Source: Valencia hispanica (taxonomy: Eukaryota > Chordata > Actinopteri > Cyprinodontiformes > Valenciidae). Taken from it: a stretch of 64,000 nt of DNA. Positions 1 to 12,534 of the stretch are shown one piece after another (the stretch's first letter is position 1; every line of letters starts with the position of its first letter). Below the pieces are notes generated by a model. It worked only from the letters and a program-made list of their open reading frames with translations. It made no database searches and was not told where the DNA came from. Where the stretch lies: assembly GCA_963556495.2 (NCBI GenBank), contig OY747716.1, forward strand, positions 11,794,571 to 11,858,570. Reading direction: 5' to 3'. The position numbers and the translations under genes are program-made.

Positions 1-2362
1 GGCTCCATCACCTAGTGGGGGTGGGGGGCACTTGGTTTTGTCGTTTGGGACACTGTTGCTGATGTGGGGGTTTTGGGGTTGGAGGCGTCTGGGGGGGACC
101 CCGGGGGGTGGGATCACTGGGCGGATGGGGCGCTGGACGTCGTGGCCGGCCTGGGGTTGGGCTTTGGGTGGTGACTCCTGATGGCTGCATGCGGTGCCTT
201 GGGGGGGGTTGCACTGGCGGACATGGGGACAGGGGCTTCCCTCCTCGCTGTCCCGTGGTGTCCTGGGTCCCAATTTTAATATACAACTTAGACACTCCCA
301 CTTATAACATTTTCACACGACACATATGTAGGGACTTTGGGGTGGGCACACTTTTCGGCATCCAGAGGGGGAGCGGTACAATCAGCTTCACCTCTGTGTG
401 GCTGCCTCCCCCACATCCCACCCCTCTGTTTTAAATGCACATTATAACAACACGCATCAACACCATACTCGAGCGGGAGGATGGAGGCTAAGGGTCTTTT
501 CACACCCCTGTTCGCTACGGGCCATCAGGGGTTGGGGTCCGGAGGAGGACAGGCGGTCTGGTCGGGGTCCTGGCCTGTTGGGCTGCTTTGCCACTGTGGG
601 GCCCCTGGCGGTCTGCTTGTCTCCATCCTAGAAGGTAGGGGGTCCACCTCCCGGGTCCGGGGGCTGGTGGCTCTACCGGGTTATAGGTACCTGGACCTGG
701 GAGCGTAAAGTGTGCATGGGTGTGTGAGTGAGGGTACAGCGTCATTTTTTTTGGGTGTCTTGGTGAGTCAGTGAGAATGTATGGGTTTAAGAGGGAGGGA
801 ACGTATGACTGTGTCTGTATGTCTTTGTCTACCTGTCAGGTTGGATCTTGGTCTGCCCCCTCGCCTGGCGCACCTCAGGCCTTACACTTAATGGGGGGCC
901 TATTTCCCCTCCGTCACTCCCCGCCGGTGACGGGGGCCCCTGCCTGCCTGTGCGCCGGTGGTCAATCCGGTTCGGACCTGGTGTGTGCCTGGCCGGGCCT
1001 GGGGGGACCGGTGTGTCGGTCGGCCGATGCGCTGGGCCGATATCTTCCTTTGGTTGGTTGGGGCACCTCTTTTAGAGGTGCCAGGTTTGGGATTGTTGGG
1101 TGGTGCATGCTCGGTGGCTCGGCGGGATGCGGATCCGGCGTCTCTGCTCGTTTGATCACCTGTTCTGTGCGCACCGTGCGTGGCCGGTTCATTGGCAGGT
1201 TGGACCGGCCCTGGCCCTCGTTGGATGCCTGGTCTCGGCGCCCTGCGTTGCGCGGGATCAGGACCCGGGAGCTGGTACAACTTAGCGTCCAGATGCTGGC
1301 TGAGCCCGGCCTGGGGATGCTGTCCATCCCCTGCGGCTATCGGTGGGGCGCTGGGATGTTGGCGCTGGGGATTGGCCTAGGGTGGAGGCGTCACGTGGCG
1401 GCCGGCGGCTGGCCGCGGCCCCTGCAGTGCCGGGGGCCCCTCGTCGGCCGGTCCCTTGTCGGGTCCCTGCTGGGTGGTGGGGTGCCCCTGGGCCCCGGCT
1501 CCCCCGGTCCGTTGACCGGCCCGCCCCGGCGCGGCCGGTTGCCGGCGGGGCCCGTGGGCTCGTCACTGCATAGTGGCCGCTGGATGTTCCCCTGGGGTTC
1601 TCCTTTGCTCCTCTCTTGGGGGATGCGGTCGGCCCCGCCCGGGTCCGCCTGGGGCTCTGGCGGTCCTTTGGACGTCTTTGCTCCGATCTCCCTCATGTCA
1701 GCATCGATTCCTGGGAGACGGATTGATGTCTGCTCACACCAACTATCGAGCACTCTTATGGAGAAACCTTATATGCACCAGCATGCTAACACACACACAT
1801 AGATGTGGGGTCTCTGGTGTTTAAGGAAATATTCTTGGGCTGAGGTTATCATTACTAGAGCTTGATTAATCGGTACCATGAGTTTTTCTGTGACATCATT
1901 GTTGTTGTATTTTTATATCTATTTTTGTGTGATGTGGTTGTGTAATTCTTAGTTCACAATGTTTGGTTGGTTTTGTCGATGTTCCTTTTTCGTGTTTTGT
2001 TTTGTTTTTCCCCCTCTCTCTGCCTGTGGGTATGGAGGCAGACTTCAATGTCTTCCTGTGTTTTCTTTGTTCCCCTTCCTCTCTTGTATTTTCAACTCAC
2101 CCTCTCTCATGGCATCTTGTTTCCTACCTGTCTTCTTCATCTTCCTTCTTTCTTCTCCTTAATTTTCCGTCTCCGTGTCCATAACATCAGGAAATAAAAA
2201 CCCCAACAATTCATAATAAAGATTTTTCACACATAAATCAAGTGGAGTACTATAGCAAAAGCTGTACTGCTCCGCTTGTGAAAGTAAATCTGTTGGGCTT
2301 CTACTTGGTACTCAGACACCAATTCTGAGCTCCACACTGCCAAACAGGACACGTAAAAAAAT
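1..2362 (+). repeat. GC-rich retroposon-like repeat, copy A (cut by window start)
   Basis: The right two thirds of this block recurs, inverted, at 37152-39130. Both copies share the stretch around 270-375, the T-rich stretch around 1960-2160, the A-rich signals near 2190-2220 (aataaaaacc, aataaag) and the end 'caggacacgtaaaaaaataa'. The A-rich end suggests a polyadenylated retroposon read on the plus strand, but I see no reverse transcriptase. The middle (about 850-1700) is very GC-rich and long frames stay open on both strands, including a 343-codon frame at 771-1802. Their composition (Gly/Arg/Pro-rich, no domain) says they are base-composition artefacts. The family is not recognised. Confidence 0.75.
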
Positions 2363-2958
2363 AAAAAAAAAATTTAAAAAAAATAATAATATTAAGTTGA
2401 CTTTTTTTAAAGGCAGTTGGTTTTACCAGACTTTATTTTAGGGGTATTAGAGTAAAAGGGTGTTAACCCCAAGGCATGCTACAGGTTTTAGATCTTAATT
2501 GCAAGCAAAAACAACATGCATCTCTTTCCTTTCACTTCGCAAATATACAGTACTTTGTGCTGATCTATCAAAATTCCCATTGAAAATACAGACATTTGTG
2601 TTTGTAACGTGATTAAATGAGTGTGAATAGTTTCGCAAGGCTCTTCGTCTTGTTATTCAATCCCTTATTTTGCCCCCTGTCTAATAGTTTTACATCAAAA
2701 TCCCTTTGAATTTAGGACTGCCACGTTGATTTAGGAGTAACATCTACTGGTGCCTCATGACACCCAATATAATCCCAAAGGTGCACATCGCTTTGATGGA
2801 TGGCTCCTCCCACCCACGAGTCATTTGTCGTCTTGATGAACGAGTGTGGGACAGCTGACATCCACAACAGCAAATGGCTATGACCCGTCTCCGGGGGTGA
2901 TGAACGGCGATGGTGGGGACACTTTGAGGGACAGGAATCCTTGGCGCTAAAATGTATT
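2363..2958. other. AT-rich spacer without recognised genes
   Basis: The stretch opens with A/T-rich low complexity (2355-2400). A short plus-strand frame at about 2759-2860 has an ordinary-looking protein composition, but it has no flanking splice signals that I trust and ends at stops. Nothing else is supported. Confidence 0.4.
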
Positions 2959-3103
2959 TTGTAGAGCAGGGGTTCTCAACCTTTTGCAAGCTGGGCCCCC
3001 CCAAAGCTGGTTCATTGCAGTTGGGGCCCCAGTGCCCCCCCAATCCCCCCCTCCCCTCCCCGCATAACGCCCCCCCCCCCCCCCCCACTCCACATCTCCT
3101 TGC

Positions 3104-3279
<176 letters not shown>

Positions 3280-3877
3280 CCCGCCCTAGACTAGGCCCAC
3301 ATTATTACTATAATTATTATCATCATCAGTTGGGCCTATCATCATTACTAGGCTATTGCTATATAATTATATGAGGTTACATGCTTTGCTGTTGTTGTTA
3401 TTATTATCATAATCATCAGGCCTATTATCATTACCAGGCTATTGCTGTAATTGGGAATTGGCACCAGACCTCTGCTATTAATTTATCCTTTATTATTGTT
3501 ATTATTACTAGGCCTAATAATAGGCATCATCTGTATTTTTTACAGAAGCTTGCAGGTAGGTGATGTTGATGTGAGACCTGAGCCTGCTTTGCCTTGCAAA
3601 GATCCTCAATTCTTGGCTCAATGTTTGATAAACAGCCTCAAATCATCCGTCATTTGTGCACCATTGCAGTATTTTGTTTCGATTGCAGTCATTTATGAGA
3701 ATCCTGCCTCACACAAATATGTCGATGCGAATGGAAGGAGAATCTTCAAGGCAACGTCTCAGAGATGAGAGTATTCCTGCATCAGTGCTGCCCAGAATGA
3801 CGAAAGAGGGGAGGAGCCAAAGAGCTCCTTCAGTCTACTGTCACTCTTCAGCTCAATAAGCTGCTCCTGCATATCAA

Positions 3878-4758
3878 TAGGGTGACCATATTTTGATTTC
3901 CAAAAAAGAGGCCATCCGGCACAGTACTGAAACACTTTCAGGACTTGGTCAAGACTTTTGATTTTAACATATTTAAAGGGTGCATTCTCAATGTGGTTAG
4001 AAAAGATTAGTTAAATAACAAACTTCAAAAAGCCTTACACAAGAAGAAAATGATTTTATAATCTCTGGAAATAAATTATAATAGAAATAGTTACTCTTCT
4101 GAATTAAAAAAAGTTACCAGCAACAATATTAGTTTACCTTTTAAATTGCACTGGACAAAAACTGACTCAAAAACACAATAAAAAAGTGCTTACTCTGTTT
4201 AGTTTGCATCTTCATCCTCCAGTCAGTTTATAGATCAACTCTCACTTTGCTCAGGCTTCTTATAGTTTTTGTGTTCATGTGATCTTCGGGATATTTGCCA
4301 CTTTTGTCACACACAGAAACACACATGCCAGTTATGTGAATGGTGCACTCCGCCACCCATTTGTTGTGACTTGACAGTATATCATTCGTGGTTCGTGCAT
4401 GAAGCTTGTGCTTTGTCTTCTTGTAAACAGCAGTAACTTGGCGCTGCGCAATGCAGGATAACGCGGTGCGGTGCGGTGCGGTGCGGTGCGGTGCGGTGCG
4501 GCGCGGTGCGGTGCGGTGCGGCGCGGCACACAGCCTGCTGTATGTGGCGTCAATAAACGGATCAGAACCAGCTCGGGAGGACATTACATGAGAGAAAGGC
4601 TGCCATACCGCATGCATCACACCAGTCAGTTTAAGCATGGTCCTATGAAAACAATAAAGACCCGGACATTTTCATCAGTCTATAAATCCTCCCGGATGAC
4701 CCGGTCAGCACATGAAAAGTGGACATGTCCGGGGAAAAGAGGACGGTTGTTCACCCTA
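3878..4758. mobile_element. Nested 881-bp DNA element inside the hAT transposase
   Basis: The left end TAGGGTGACCATATTTTG (3878) and the right-end reverse complement TAGGGTGAACAACCGTCC (4758) start with the same eight bases and both lead into a GAGGmCA-like motif. The element interrupts the transposase exactly between ...NELSI and (D)MQEQLIEL. Removing it with one copy of the flanking 'aa' restores frame, so the target duplication seems to be only 2 bp. I see no coding frame for its own transposase. Superfamily is unresolved. Confidence 0.65.
4462..4527. repeat. GCGGT minisatellite (5-bp unit)
   Basis: About thirteen copies of gcggt with two gcgcg variants, inside the nested element. Frames through it give artefactual Arg/His/Thr-Pro repeats. 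Confidence 0.95.
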
Positions 4759-5530
4759 AATTGACAGCTCGTTTGCTGCGCACACAAACGGATCTCGAAC
4801 CCACGCAAAAGAGCGATAATCCTCTTTAAAGTACGTCGCAAATTGTTTTCTCATTGCTGACAGGTGCTCAGACGCTGATTGAAATAGAGAGGAGAAATCG
4901 TGTGATGTGCCTGAATCAGTGATAAAGTCTACAAGGCTGGGGTTCCCTCCACTGATGCGGCCATAGAGGTCTAGTTTTCGTGTAAAGGCGTGCACTTTGT
5001 CTGCAATGAGCAAAATCTGAGTTTCGCGGCCTTGCAAAGACAGTTTAAGGCCATTCAAGCGGTCAAATATAGATCAAATAGGACAGAGACGCAAGCCACA
5101 TATAGTGTCATCCAGATGCTTCACCAGATCTGATTTGATTTCTGTCAAAAACCCCTTCACCTCCTCTCGGAGCTCATACAACCGCTGTAACACCCGCCCC
5201 CCTAGAGAGCCAGCGAACTTCAGTGTGACTCGCTGAAACCGTTGAAACCGCTTATCATCTGCATTTGTGCTCACGATCACACTTGTTCAAAACTTCTTTC
5301 TTTAAATCAGTCCAAACACATTTTAATTTCTATTCAGGAGTTATATATATACAAAACTAGAACTTTTTATGACAGTAGTTTAAAAATAAAAAAAAGGCAA
5401 ATTTTTATTCTTCAGTTTTTTTCCTCCCATCCTGTAGCCTACTGCCGCCCCCCCAGGAGCGTGTCCGCGCCCCCCCCCCGGGGGGGGGGGGGGGGGCACG
5501 CCCCACCGGTTGAGAATCACTGCTGTAGAG

Positions 5531-7013
5531 CGACAACTCTGAAGTTTTCAGCGCACTTTAGTGGCGTAAAGCTTGTTGCGTCTTTGATCAGGGGGGACAA
5601 ACATGCTTGTAAGCCTGACCTGGGCTCAAAGCCCCACAGAGCTAATCAGCTCTTAATGGCAAAAACTAAATCAGTTCAAACGTTGCTATATATGCTTAGG
5701 TTTTGGAATCTACACTGCATATTTAAAGTGTTTTCCTGGAAGTGTTCCTCAGCTAGAACTGGACAATATGACTTCCACACATTATTCACAAATAATTATT
5801 ACCTAAGGCAAAGTCATAAAAAGGAAAAATTATCCCCATGCAACTCTTTAGAAATGCTGCACTGGGTGAGTTTTCAAAGAAGAGGAATGACAGCGAATTG
5901 CTGAAGTTTAGAGCTACAGCGGACCACTAATGAGATCTTCAGCCTCTCCTTTGAGAACACTTTAGTCTTTGTTTGTCTGACACGGTAAAAAAGATACCAT
6001 GAATGCATACAGATGGCTTGACCTGAAAGAGAAATACCTCACAAAGCAACATACACACCTTGGAAAAAAAAACCCCAGAGAAGAGTCAGACAGAGGGGGA
6101 ATAAAGTTCTGTCATGGACCAAGTCACATTATCGACTAAGCTGGTATGAATCAGGCTCAGAGACGATGAATTGGACTAGTTCTCTCCTTCTATCATCTCT
6201 GTGTCACTAATGCTGCTGGGTTAAAAAAATGAATGGGGGACCTACAGTGAGAGAGAGGTGTCATCTCCACAAAGGAATAAAGTCAGTCAAGCTGGCTCTG
6301 GTGGGAAAAATATAGCGAGTGAAACAGAGTAAAAACTAATGGTAGAAGTTATGGTGCTGACAAAACAAAATTACCTACAGAGTCACATAGTTCAAAACTT
6401 CATTTAACACACCATCCATCTACCGCTGTAATATTTTTGTTATTGGAGAGAGAGCATTATGGTGGTACCAATGGCAGCTTAAATGTGATCTAACACTATT
6501 ATAGAAATACACACAGCTACATCCTTTAATGCCAGGATATTTATCCTTAACACCGTTTTCTGTCACTTACCTCTTGGGACTCAGTTTCCTCACAACTTCA
6601 ACAATAACAGATGCAATGTTGTAGCTAGAGATTTCATAAAATAGAAAAGTTAACAATTTAGTACAGAATCTGAGAAGATGGGAATATAACCACCCTTTAT
6701 ATAACAAACATTAATTCAGATGTTTTTAATTGATATTTTCGAAAAAAGTATTTGCTTCTACGGTCAGTGGGATTCCTGTCATAACTTCTGTAATATCAAT
6801 CATATACCAGCAGATGGGGATGATGACAATATTAACTACATTTAAATAAATAGAAATAGTAGAGGTCCATGGCTAAAACGTGCTAAGCTAAAGATTCTCC
6901 AATGCCTCTCTACAGAACGACTCGACTCAACTCCACTCTACACCTTTTGGCTGGTTTTCCATTACAGTTGAGAAACAGCTCTAGTAAGTGGGGTCGTCAT
7001 ATAGTCAGATGTA
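5531..7013. other. Unassigned AT-rich sequence
   Basis: No coding or RNA gene recognised. At 6902-7000 there is a relic that resembles a common fish MITE (CGACTCGACTCAACTCC followed by a ttttccattacag motif). The rest looks unique. Confidence 0.4.
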
Positions 7014-7900
7014 CAGGTGTAACAGTACATCTATTCGTATTTGAATTTTTCAGTACGGCCCTTTTCTACCTAAACACATGCAGAATGTTTATGTGCAAAA
7101 CTCAGAGGGTAGTGAAACGTTCTGCAGCGCAACTTTAAAAAGTGACACCAAAACAAAACACCTATCACTAAACTCTATTTGGTAATATTAACGGTTTCTC
7201 ATGCAGCTACAGTAGAAAAAGAAACATGTACCGAACCAGAAATTTGTCAGCAAACACATCTTTTAACATTAATAAGGTCTGTAACACGTCAAGCTGAATG
7301 TAAACATCACTGATACTAGAGAAAAACCAGCTGATATCAACATGGCTACCAGTAGCATCCAATCAGCCCAAACTCCTGATTTTGTATAAAACCCAAGTTG
7401 GCAGAATCCCTGTTGATGAGAAGGGATTTCCCTGCTCACTGCCCATGCTGCATACAGCTAAGAAAGTAGGATGTCGAAATGTCAAAACAACTCCTAAGTA
7501 ATTTAAGCATGGTTTATCCTCAAATATGGGCAAAGTATTATTTAAACATTTCTTAACACTAACACTGACTGTTTTCAAGTGGTCATATTGTTTTCTTCCC
7601 TGACTATATCTGCTTGTACTATTGTAGTTATTTTTTTTTAAAATCCAATCAAATATCTAATCATGTATATACTTTCAACTTTTTAAAGTTATAGAACAAA
7701 ATAAAATCTAATTTCACAAATTGAAAGGAAGCAATTAAGGAAAAAAGGCTCCCTGTTCAATGCTGATCGAAATAAAAAAAGGTCATGTGTACATTTGTAT
7801 TTATTTTTTTTGAAATAAATGTACCAAATATGTACCAAACAATGACTTTAAAACCCCAAATACGTACCCAGCCGTGATTTTTGTGTACTATTACACCCTG
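7014..7900. mobile_element. Short non-autonomous hAT-like element
   Basis: The left end CAGGTGTAACAGTACA (7014) pairs with the right-end reverse complement CAGGGTGTAATAGTACA (7900). These ends resemble a hAT family common in fish. The interior is AT-rich with no transposase. The flanking 8-mers do not match convincingly, so the boundaries rest on the inverted ends alone. Confidence 0.6.
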
Positions 7901-7924
7901 AGTCATGCAGCTTCAGGGTCCAAA

Positions 7925-7995
7925 AAGTTGGGTGATATAATTTGTTCGCATCACAAAAGATTATTAATGGAAACCAAATTTATGGGTTTGGATTT
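7925..7995 (-). mobile_element. Tc1 transposon, detached 3' fragment
   Basis: The sequence gattattaatggaaacc followed by aaatttatgggtttggattt matches the 3' untranslated part of the Tc1 copy at 9589-10986 as I know that fish family. It lies on the far side of the LINE at 7996-9588. The 3' terminal inverted repeat itself is missing to the left, where the short hAT-like element ends. Confidence 0.65.
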
Positions 7996-9588
7996 CAAAT
8001 TCAATTCAATTCAAAAATACTTTATTGATCCCAGAGGGAAATTAAGTGTTGGTATAGCTCGTATTATTAATTCTTTAAGGAGTTGTTGTAGATGATGATG
8101 GCTGTGGGCAGGAAGGATTTCCTGTAGCGGTCTGTATTGCAGCGAAACTGAAGAAGCCTCCGACTGAAGACTCTGTTGTTGTATGACTGCCTCATGAAGA
8201 GGATGCTCGGGGTTGTCTATAAATTTTTGATTTTATGAAGAATCCTTCTTTGCATTACCATCTCCAGATTTTCCACATTTGTCCCCAGAACAGAACCAGC
8301 CTTCTTTATCAGGTTGTTGAGCCTTTTTAAATCCCTGGCTCTGATGCTGCTACCCCAACAGATGACGGCTGAAGAGATTACACTCTCCACAACAGACTTG
8401 TAGAAGATCTGCAGCATCTTGCTGCAAACCTTGAAGGACCTAAGCTTCCTCAAGAAGTCCAGTCTGCTCTGTCCCTTCTTGTAGACAGTTTCACTGTTGC
8501 GCCTCCAGTCCAGTCTGTTGTCAAGGTGAACTTTGGGGTATTTATACTCCTCAACCACCTCCACTTCTTCACCAATGATGGAAACAGTGTTTGACTTATC
8601 CCTGTTTCTTCTGAAATCTACAATCATCTTCTTTGTTTTGTCCACATTCAAAGTAAGACGACTGTTTTCACACCATGTCACAAAGCGGTCCACCAGGTCT
8701 CTGTATTCAGCTTCTTGTCCATCTCTGATACACCCGACAATTGCAGAGTCATCTGATTATTTCTGCAGATGACAGGTCTCGGATTTGTACTGAAACTCTG
8801 AGTTGTACAAAGTGAAAAGGAATGGTGAGAGTACACAGGAGCACCCTGTTGAGGGCTCCACCTGTGTCTTCAGGAGTTTCTGACAAAGCAAATCAGAATG
8901 AATTGTGGTAAATGCACTGGAGAGATCAAAGAACATGATCCTCACAGTGCTGCCTGCTTTGTCCAGATGACAGTGGGTTGGTTAAAGCAGATGGATGATG
9001 GCATCTTCAACTCCAAGGCAATAAGCAAACTGCAGTGGGACCTCATATGTTCTTGTTTGCTTACTCAGGGGTGCCAACAGGAGTCTCTCCAGGACCTTCA
9101 TGATGTGGGATGTCAGGGCAACAGGTCTATAGTCATTGATGACTGATGGGATTAGTTTTATTTGGTACTAGAACAAGGCAGGATGTCTTCCACAACACTG
9201 GGAGCTTCTCGTGGCTCAGGCTAAGGTTGAAGAGGTGCTGCAGAATCCCACAGAGCTGCTCTGCAGAGGCCTTCAGGACTCTGGGGCTGACACCATCTGG
9301 ACCTGCAGCCTTGTTTTGGTTCAGTTTTTCCCGCTGCCTCTTCACCTGACTTTTGGAAACAGACAAGTGGGAGGGGGAGGCAAAGGGGGAAGCAGCATTT
9401 CCTGACTAGGTTGAAGTCAGACATATGGAAACAGAAGACTCCATGGCTGAGGTGAAGGATAAAACATCCGAGGTGTAACAGGAAAGCTGTTGGTCAGAAA
9501 AGGGTGGAATGTCTGTTTGGCAAGGGACAGGAGAGGAGGATGCTGAGCTAGTTCTTGAACTTAACCTGTTGAAGAATGTGTGCAGTTC
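7996..9588 (-). mobile_element. CR1/L2-group LINE (Rex1/Maui-like), 5'-truncated
   Basis: A non-LTR retrotransposon on the minus strand. Its 3' end lies at 7996 with a (TTGAA)n-like tail and the motif tactttattgatcccagag. Its 5' end is truncated at 9588 inside the endonuclease/RT linker. ATTT flanks it on both sides (7992-7995 and 9589-9592), and the Tc1 sequence on either side joins when it is removed, so it inserted into the Tc1 element. The 3' untranslated part (8085-8215) recurs at 30225-30440. Confidence 0.85.
8217..9420 (-). pseudogene. LINE reverse transcriptase, broken
   Basis: In order on the minus strand: KLNQNKAAGPDGVSPRVLKA (near 9320), FNLSLSHEKLPVLWKTSCLV, then after a frame change MFFDLSSAFTTIHSDLL, SPFLFTLYNSEFQ, then SDDSAIVGCI and RLTLNVDKTKKMIVDFRR and a C-terminal FYKSVVESVISSAVICWGSS. 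These are RT palm and thumb motifs of CR1/L2-type LINEs. The codon before the catalytic SDD is a TAA (near 8758). About 35-40 residues are missing between KTQV and SPFLF, which removes the usual APQGTVL motif. The enzyme would have primed reverse transcription at a nick. It is dead here. Confidence 0.88.
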
Positions 9589-10986
9589 ATTTGGAGTCAC
9601 ACTCAAAATTAAAGTGAAATAACACACTACAGGTTGATCCAGCTTTGATTTAATGTCCTTAAAGCCAAAATGAGGCTTAGTAGTGTGTGTGGCCTCCATG
9701 TGCCTGTATGACCTCCTGATGGGCATGCTCCTGATGAGGTGGGGGATGGTCTCCTGAGGGATCTCCTCCCAGACCTGGACTAAAGCTTCCGCCAACTCCT
9801 GGACAGTCTGTGGTACAACGTGGCTTGGTGGACGGAGCGAGACAAGATCTCCCCGATGTGCTCAATTGGATTCAGGTCTGGGGAACAGGCGGATCAGTCC
9901 ATAGCATCAATGTCTTCCTCTTGCAGGAACTGCTGACACACTCCAGCCACACGAGGTCTGGCATTGTCTTGCATTAGGAGGAACCCAGCGCCAACTGCAC
10001 CAGCATATAGTCTCACAAGAGGTCTGAGGATCTCATCTCGGTACCTAATGGTAGTCAGGCTACCTCTGGCAAACACATGGAGGGCTGTGCAGCCCCCCAA
10101 AGTAGTGCCACCCCTCACCATTACTGACCCACTGCCAAACCGGTCATGCTGGAAGATGTTGCAGGCAGCAGAACGTTCTCCACGGTGTCTCCAGACTCTG
10201 TCACGCCTGTCACATTTGCTCAGTGTAAACCTGCTTTCATCTGTGAAGAGCACAGGGCGCCAGTGGCCAATTTGCAGATCTTGGTGTTCTCTGGCACAGG
10301 TGTTGCATAGGTGTTGGGTAGTAAGCACATCCCCCACCTGTGGACGTCGGGCCCTCATACCACCCTCATGGAGTCTGTTTTTTGACCGTTTGAGCAGACA
10401 CATGCATATTTGTTGCCTGCTGGAGGTCATTTTGCAGGACTCTGGCAGAGCACTTCCCTTTCCTCCTTGCACAAAGGAGGAGGTAGCGGTCCTGCTGCTG
10501 GGTTGTTGCCCTCCTACGGCCTCCTCCACATCTCCTGATGTACTGGCCTGTCTCCTAGTAGCGCCTCCATGCTCTGGACACAACGCTGACAGACAGCAAA
10601 CTTTCTTGCCACAGCTCGCATTGATGTGCCATCCTGGATGAGCTGCACTATCTGAGCTACTTGTTTAGGTTGTAGACTCCGTCTCCGTCTCATGCTACCA
10701 CTAGAGTGAAAGCACCGCCACCATTCAAAAGTGACCAAAACATCGGCCAGAAAGCATAGGGACTGAGAAGTGGTCTGTAGTCACCACCTGCAGAACCTCT
10801 CTTTTATTGGGGGTGTCTTGCTAACTGCCTACAATTTACACCTGTTGTCTATTCCATTTGCACAACATGTAAGATTGATTGTCAATCAGTGTTGCTTCCT
10901 AAGTGGACAGTTTGATTTCACAGAGGTGTAATTGACTTGCAGTTACATTGTGTTGTTTAAGTGTTCCGTTTATTTTTTGAGCAGTG
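9589..10986 (-). mobile_element. Tc1/mariner transposon, main part
   Basis: The outer end reads (minus strand) CACTGCTCAAAAAATAAACG starting at 10986 and is followed by the TA target dinucleotide (10987-10988). It belongs to a very common fish Tc1 family with ends of this type. The 3' side is interrupted at 9588 by the LINE and continues at 7925-7995. It carries one broken transposase. Confidence 0.9.
9677..10693 (-). pseudogene. Tc1 transposase (DD34E), broken
   Basis: The start is the ATG at 10693: MRRRRSLQPKQVAQIVQLIQ is the N-terminal helix-turn-helix of this Tc1 family. Frame changes follow near 10600 and through 10300-10560. The catalytic core is readable: VLFTDESRF (first Asp), FLLMQDNARP (second Asp) and SPDLNPIEHI (Glu). 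A Trp codon just after DAMD is now TGA (9894-9896). The C-terminus ends with HTHY and TAA at 9677. All three metal-binding residues are present but the frame is not continuous. In life it would excise and reinsert the element at TA. Confidence 0.9.
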
Positions 10987-10988
10987 TA

Positions 10989-12240
10989 TTTTGTCTATAA
11001 TAGCCCAAAATTGCAAAGTGTAAACACAAATAAAAGGAGTAGCTACAGAGATTAAAACAGCAGCTGCAACTCAATACCTACTTGTTTCTGTTGCATAAGC
11101 TAGCATTAGCCTAGCTAGCTGCTACAGAAAGTTAATAAAGTAGCAGTGCACTGATCCATATAAAATTCCCAAACAAGATGTTGCGTTTCTAAAAAAGCCA
11201 ACATTTTTTTTGCTTGGTATATAAGCTTGGCTTTGCATGTTGCCACGTTAAAAAAAGAGCAACCTATGACTGAATATGAACCACAATGTAGCTTACATTG
11301 CTAGGTTTTGCAGGTGCTAGTCAACAACCAAAGTGCTGAAAGTTGGTCATGTTGAAAAATTAGAAAACAAGTTCATACAAATTGAATAATGGAAATACAT
11401 GCTACATTTTCAGACAGTACAATAAATACTTTAAAAAGTGGAAAATGCAAAACATAAATACACAGAAGCACAAGGATCAACAGCATCACTGACAGTCCTG
11501 GCCCTCTGGTCAAATTATTAATTATGCAGCTCTCTCAGTTGAAAATATTGTTTCTGGTCAGAAGTTTAATGGTACTCCTTTTAAGCCAAAAGGAGCTCAA
11601 AAAGTTCCAGAGAACACACTTAATTGATTATTGCAAAATAAGCGCATCAGAAGAAAATCATTACCCCAATGTAAACATCTCTGTAATCATCCCTATCACA
11701 TCCCTACGCACTGTGGAGCAGGGAGACAGTTTACTCACACATGTCAGCATGTTTCCCCTTCTGACAAGTCTTATTAACTAGAGCAACAGTTCTAATGTCG
11801 GGAGCCTAAATTAAAGTGCAGTTATTAAGGCGATAGTTGGACGTTTGTGCATGCTCTTTGCAACACCGCCCAACAATTCTGACCTCCAATGTGAATTCCT
11901 GATTCTCACCGCATACAGGTGTAGCACATAGTGCTCATGAAATAAAGGAACACCTGAAACTGTGTGAATAATTTCTAAGTGACGATCTTGAATGCGGCTC
12001 TGCTGGGTGTACTTGACCAGGTTGACCTATGTGGTAAGAAGTCAATAGGCACGTTTTTTCACTACTGCTTGACCCCCAAATCAAAGTTAAATTTTTTTTG
12101 TTTGTGTACTCTGAGTAGACTAGATATTTTATGAACTTAAAATTTGTAGGGCTGCACTGTGGGAGCACGGTTCTCTTGCGGCAGGAAGGTCTTTTCTGTG
12201 TTGCGATTGCATTTCTTATAAGATTAATTGAACAGACGTT
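10989..12240. other. Unassigned AT-rich sequence
   Basis: I see no gene, RNA or clear repeat family. There are scattered short A/T tracts only. Confidence 0.4.
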
Positions 12241-12244
12241 TGGA

Positions 12245-12480
12245 TTTCAAAGACCACATTTCCCAGCAATCCTATCAGTGACCCCAACACACTCCTATTG
12301 GTCCATGACCACCATGGTGACATCAGCGATGACATCACAGCCAAAGGGGGCTATAAGAGTAGTCGCGCCCATTTTGAATTGAATCTTGGATGAACTACTG
12401 CTGAACAGAGGACATCTCACCGGTGAAGATTCTCTTTTGTTCCGGCCCCGCTGGACCGGGGAAGAACTCATTTCAAAGTT
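12245..12480 (+). promoter_or_regulatory. Promoter-like block with CCAAT, CRE-like and TATA motifs
   Basis: Within 60 bp there is an inverted CCAAT (attgg, 12297-12301), two CRE-like tgacatca motifs (12318 and 12330) and a TATA-like ctataagag at 12351. The sequence then enters a repeat-rich open region. This spacing fits a polymerase II promoter such as an LTR U3 or transposon promoter. It is inferred from motifs only. Confidence 0.4.
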
Positions 12481-12534
12481 TCGAAGTGCTCATACGGTTT
12501 GTGTATCTCGTTTGAGCCTCTGGCTCTGGCTTCT

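Larger units (their letters stand above)
3557..5280 (-). pseudogene. hAT transposase, C-terminal part, broken
   Basis: Reading on the minus strand from 5280, the protein has GGRVLQRLYELREEVKGFL, then an in-frame TGA at 5074-5076, then GLKLSLQGRETQILL and FVCAANELSI up to the insertion at 4758. Beyond the nested element the same frame resumes at 3877 with QEQLIELKSDSRLKELF, FWAALMQEY and LPFASTYLCEAGFS. This is the C-terminal region including the hAT dimerisation domain of Charlie/ZBED-like transposases. Further damage is a TGA at 3759-3761, a TAA at about 3693 and a frameshift near 3630, after which a frame with DLCKAKQAQVSH completes the family's C-terminus. The BED finger and the N-terminal catalytic half are absent. 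It would have been a nuclear DNA-cutting transposase and cannot be functional now. Confidence 0.88.

Noticed and set aside
771..1802. 343-codon plus-strand open frame
   Set aside because: It lies in a GC-rich repeat where several frames on both strands are open. The product is Gly/Arg/Pro/Leu-rich without a domain, and copy B does not preserve it.
2744..2960. Possible exon reading [17 protein letters not shown] on the plus strand
   Set aside because: No convincing acceptor or donor, and stops follow shortly. Protein-like look alone is not enough.
4228..4638. 136-codon minus-strand frame with Thr-Ala-Pro-His-Arg repeats
   Set aside because: Produced by the GCGGT minisatellite.
5242..5904. 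220-codon plus-strand frame crossing the hAT right end
   Set aside because: It runs through the C/G-run and the terminal repeat, antisense to the transposase remnant.
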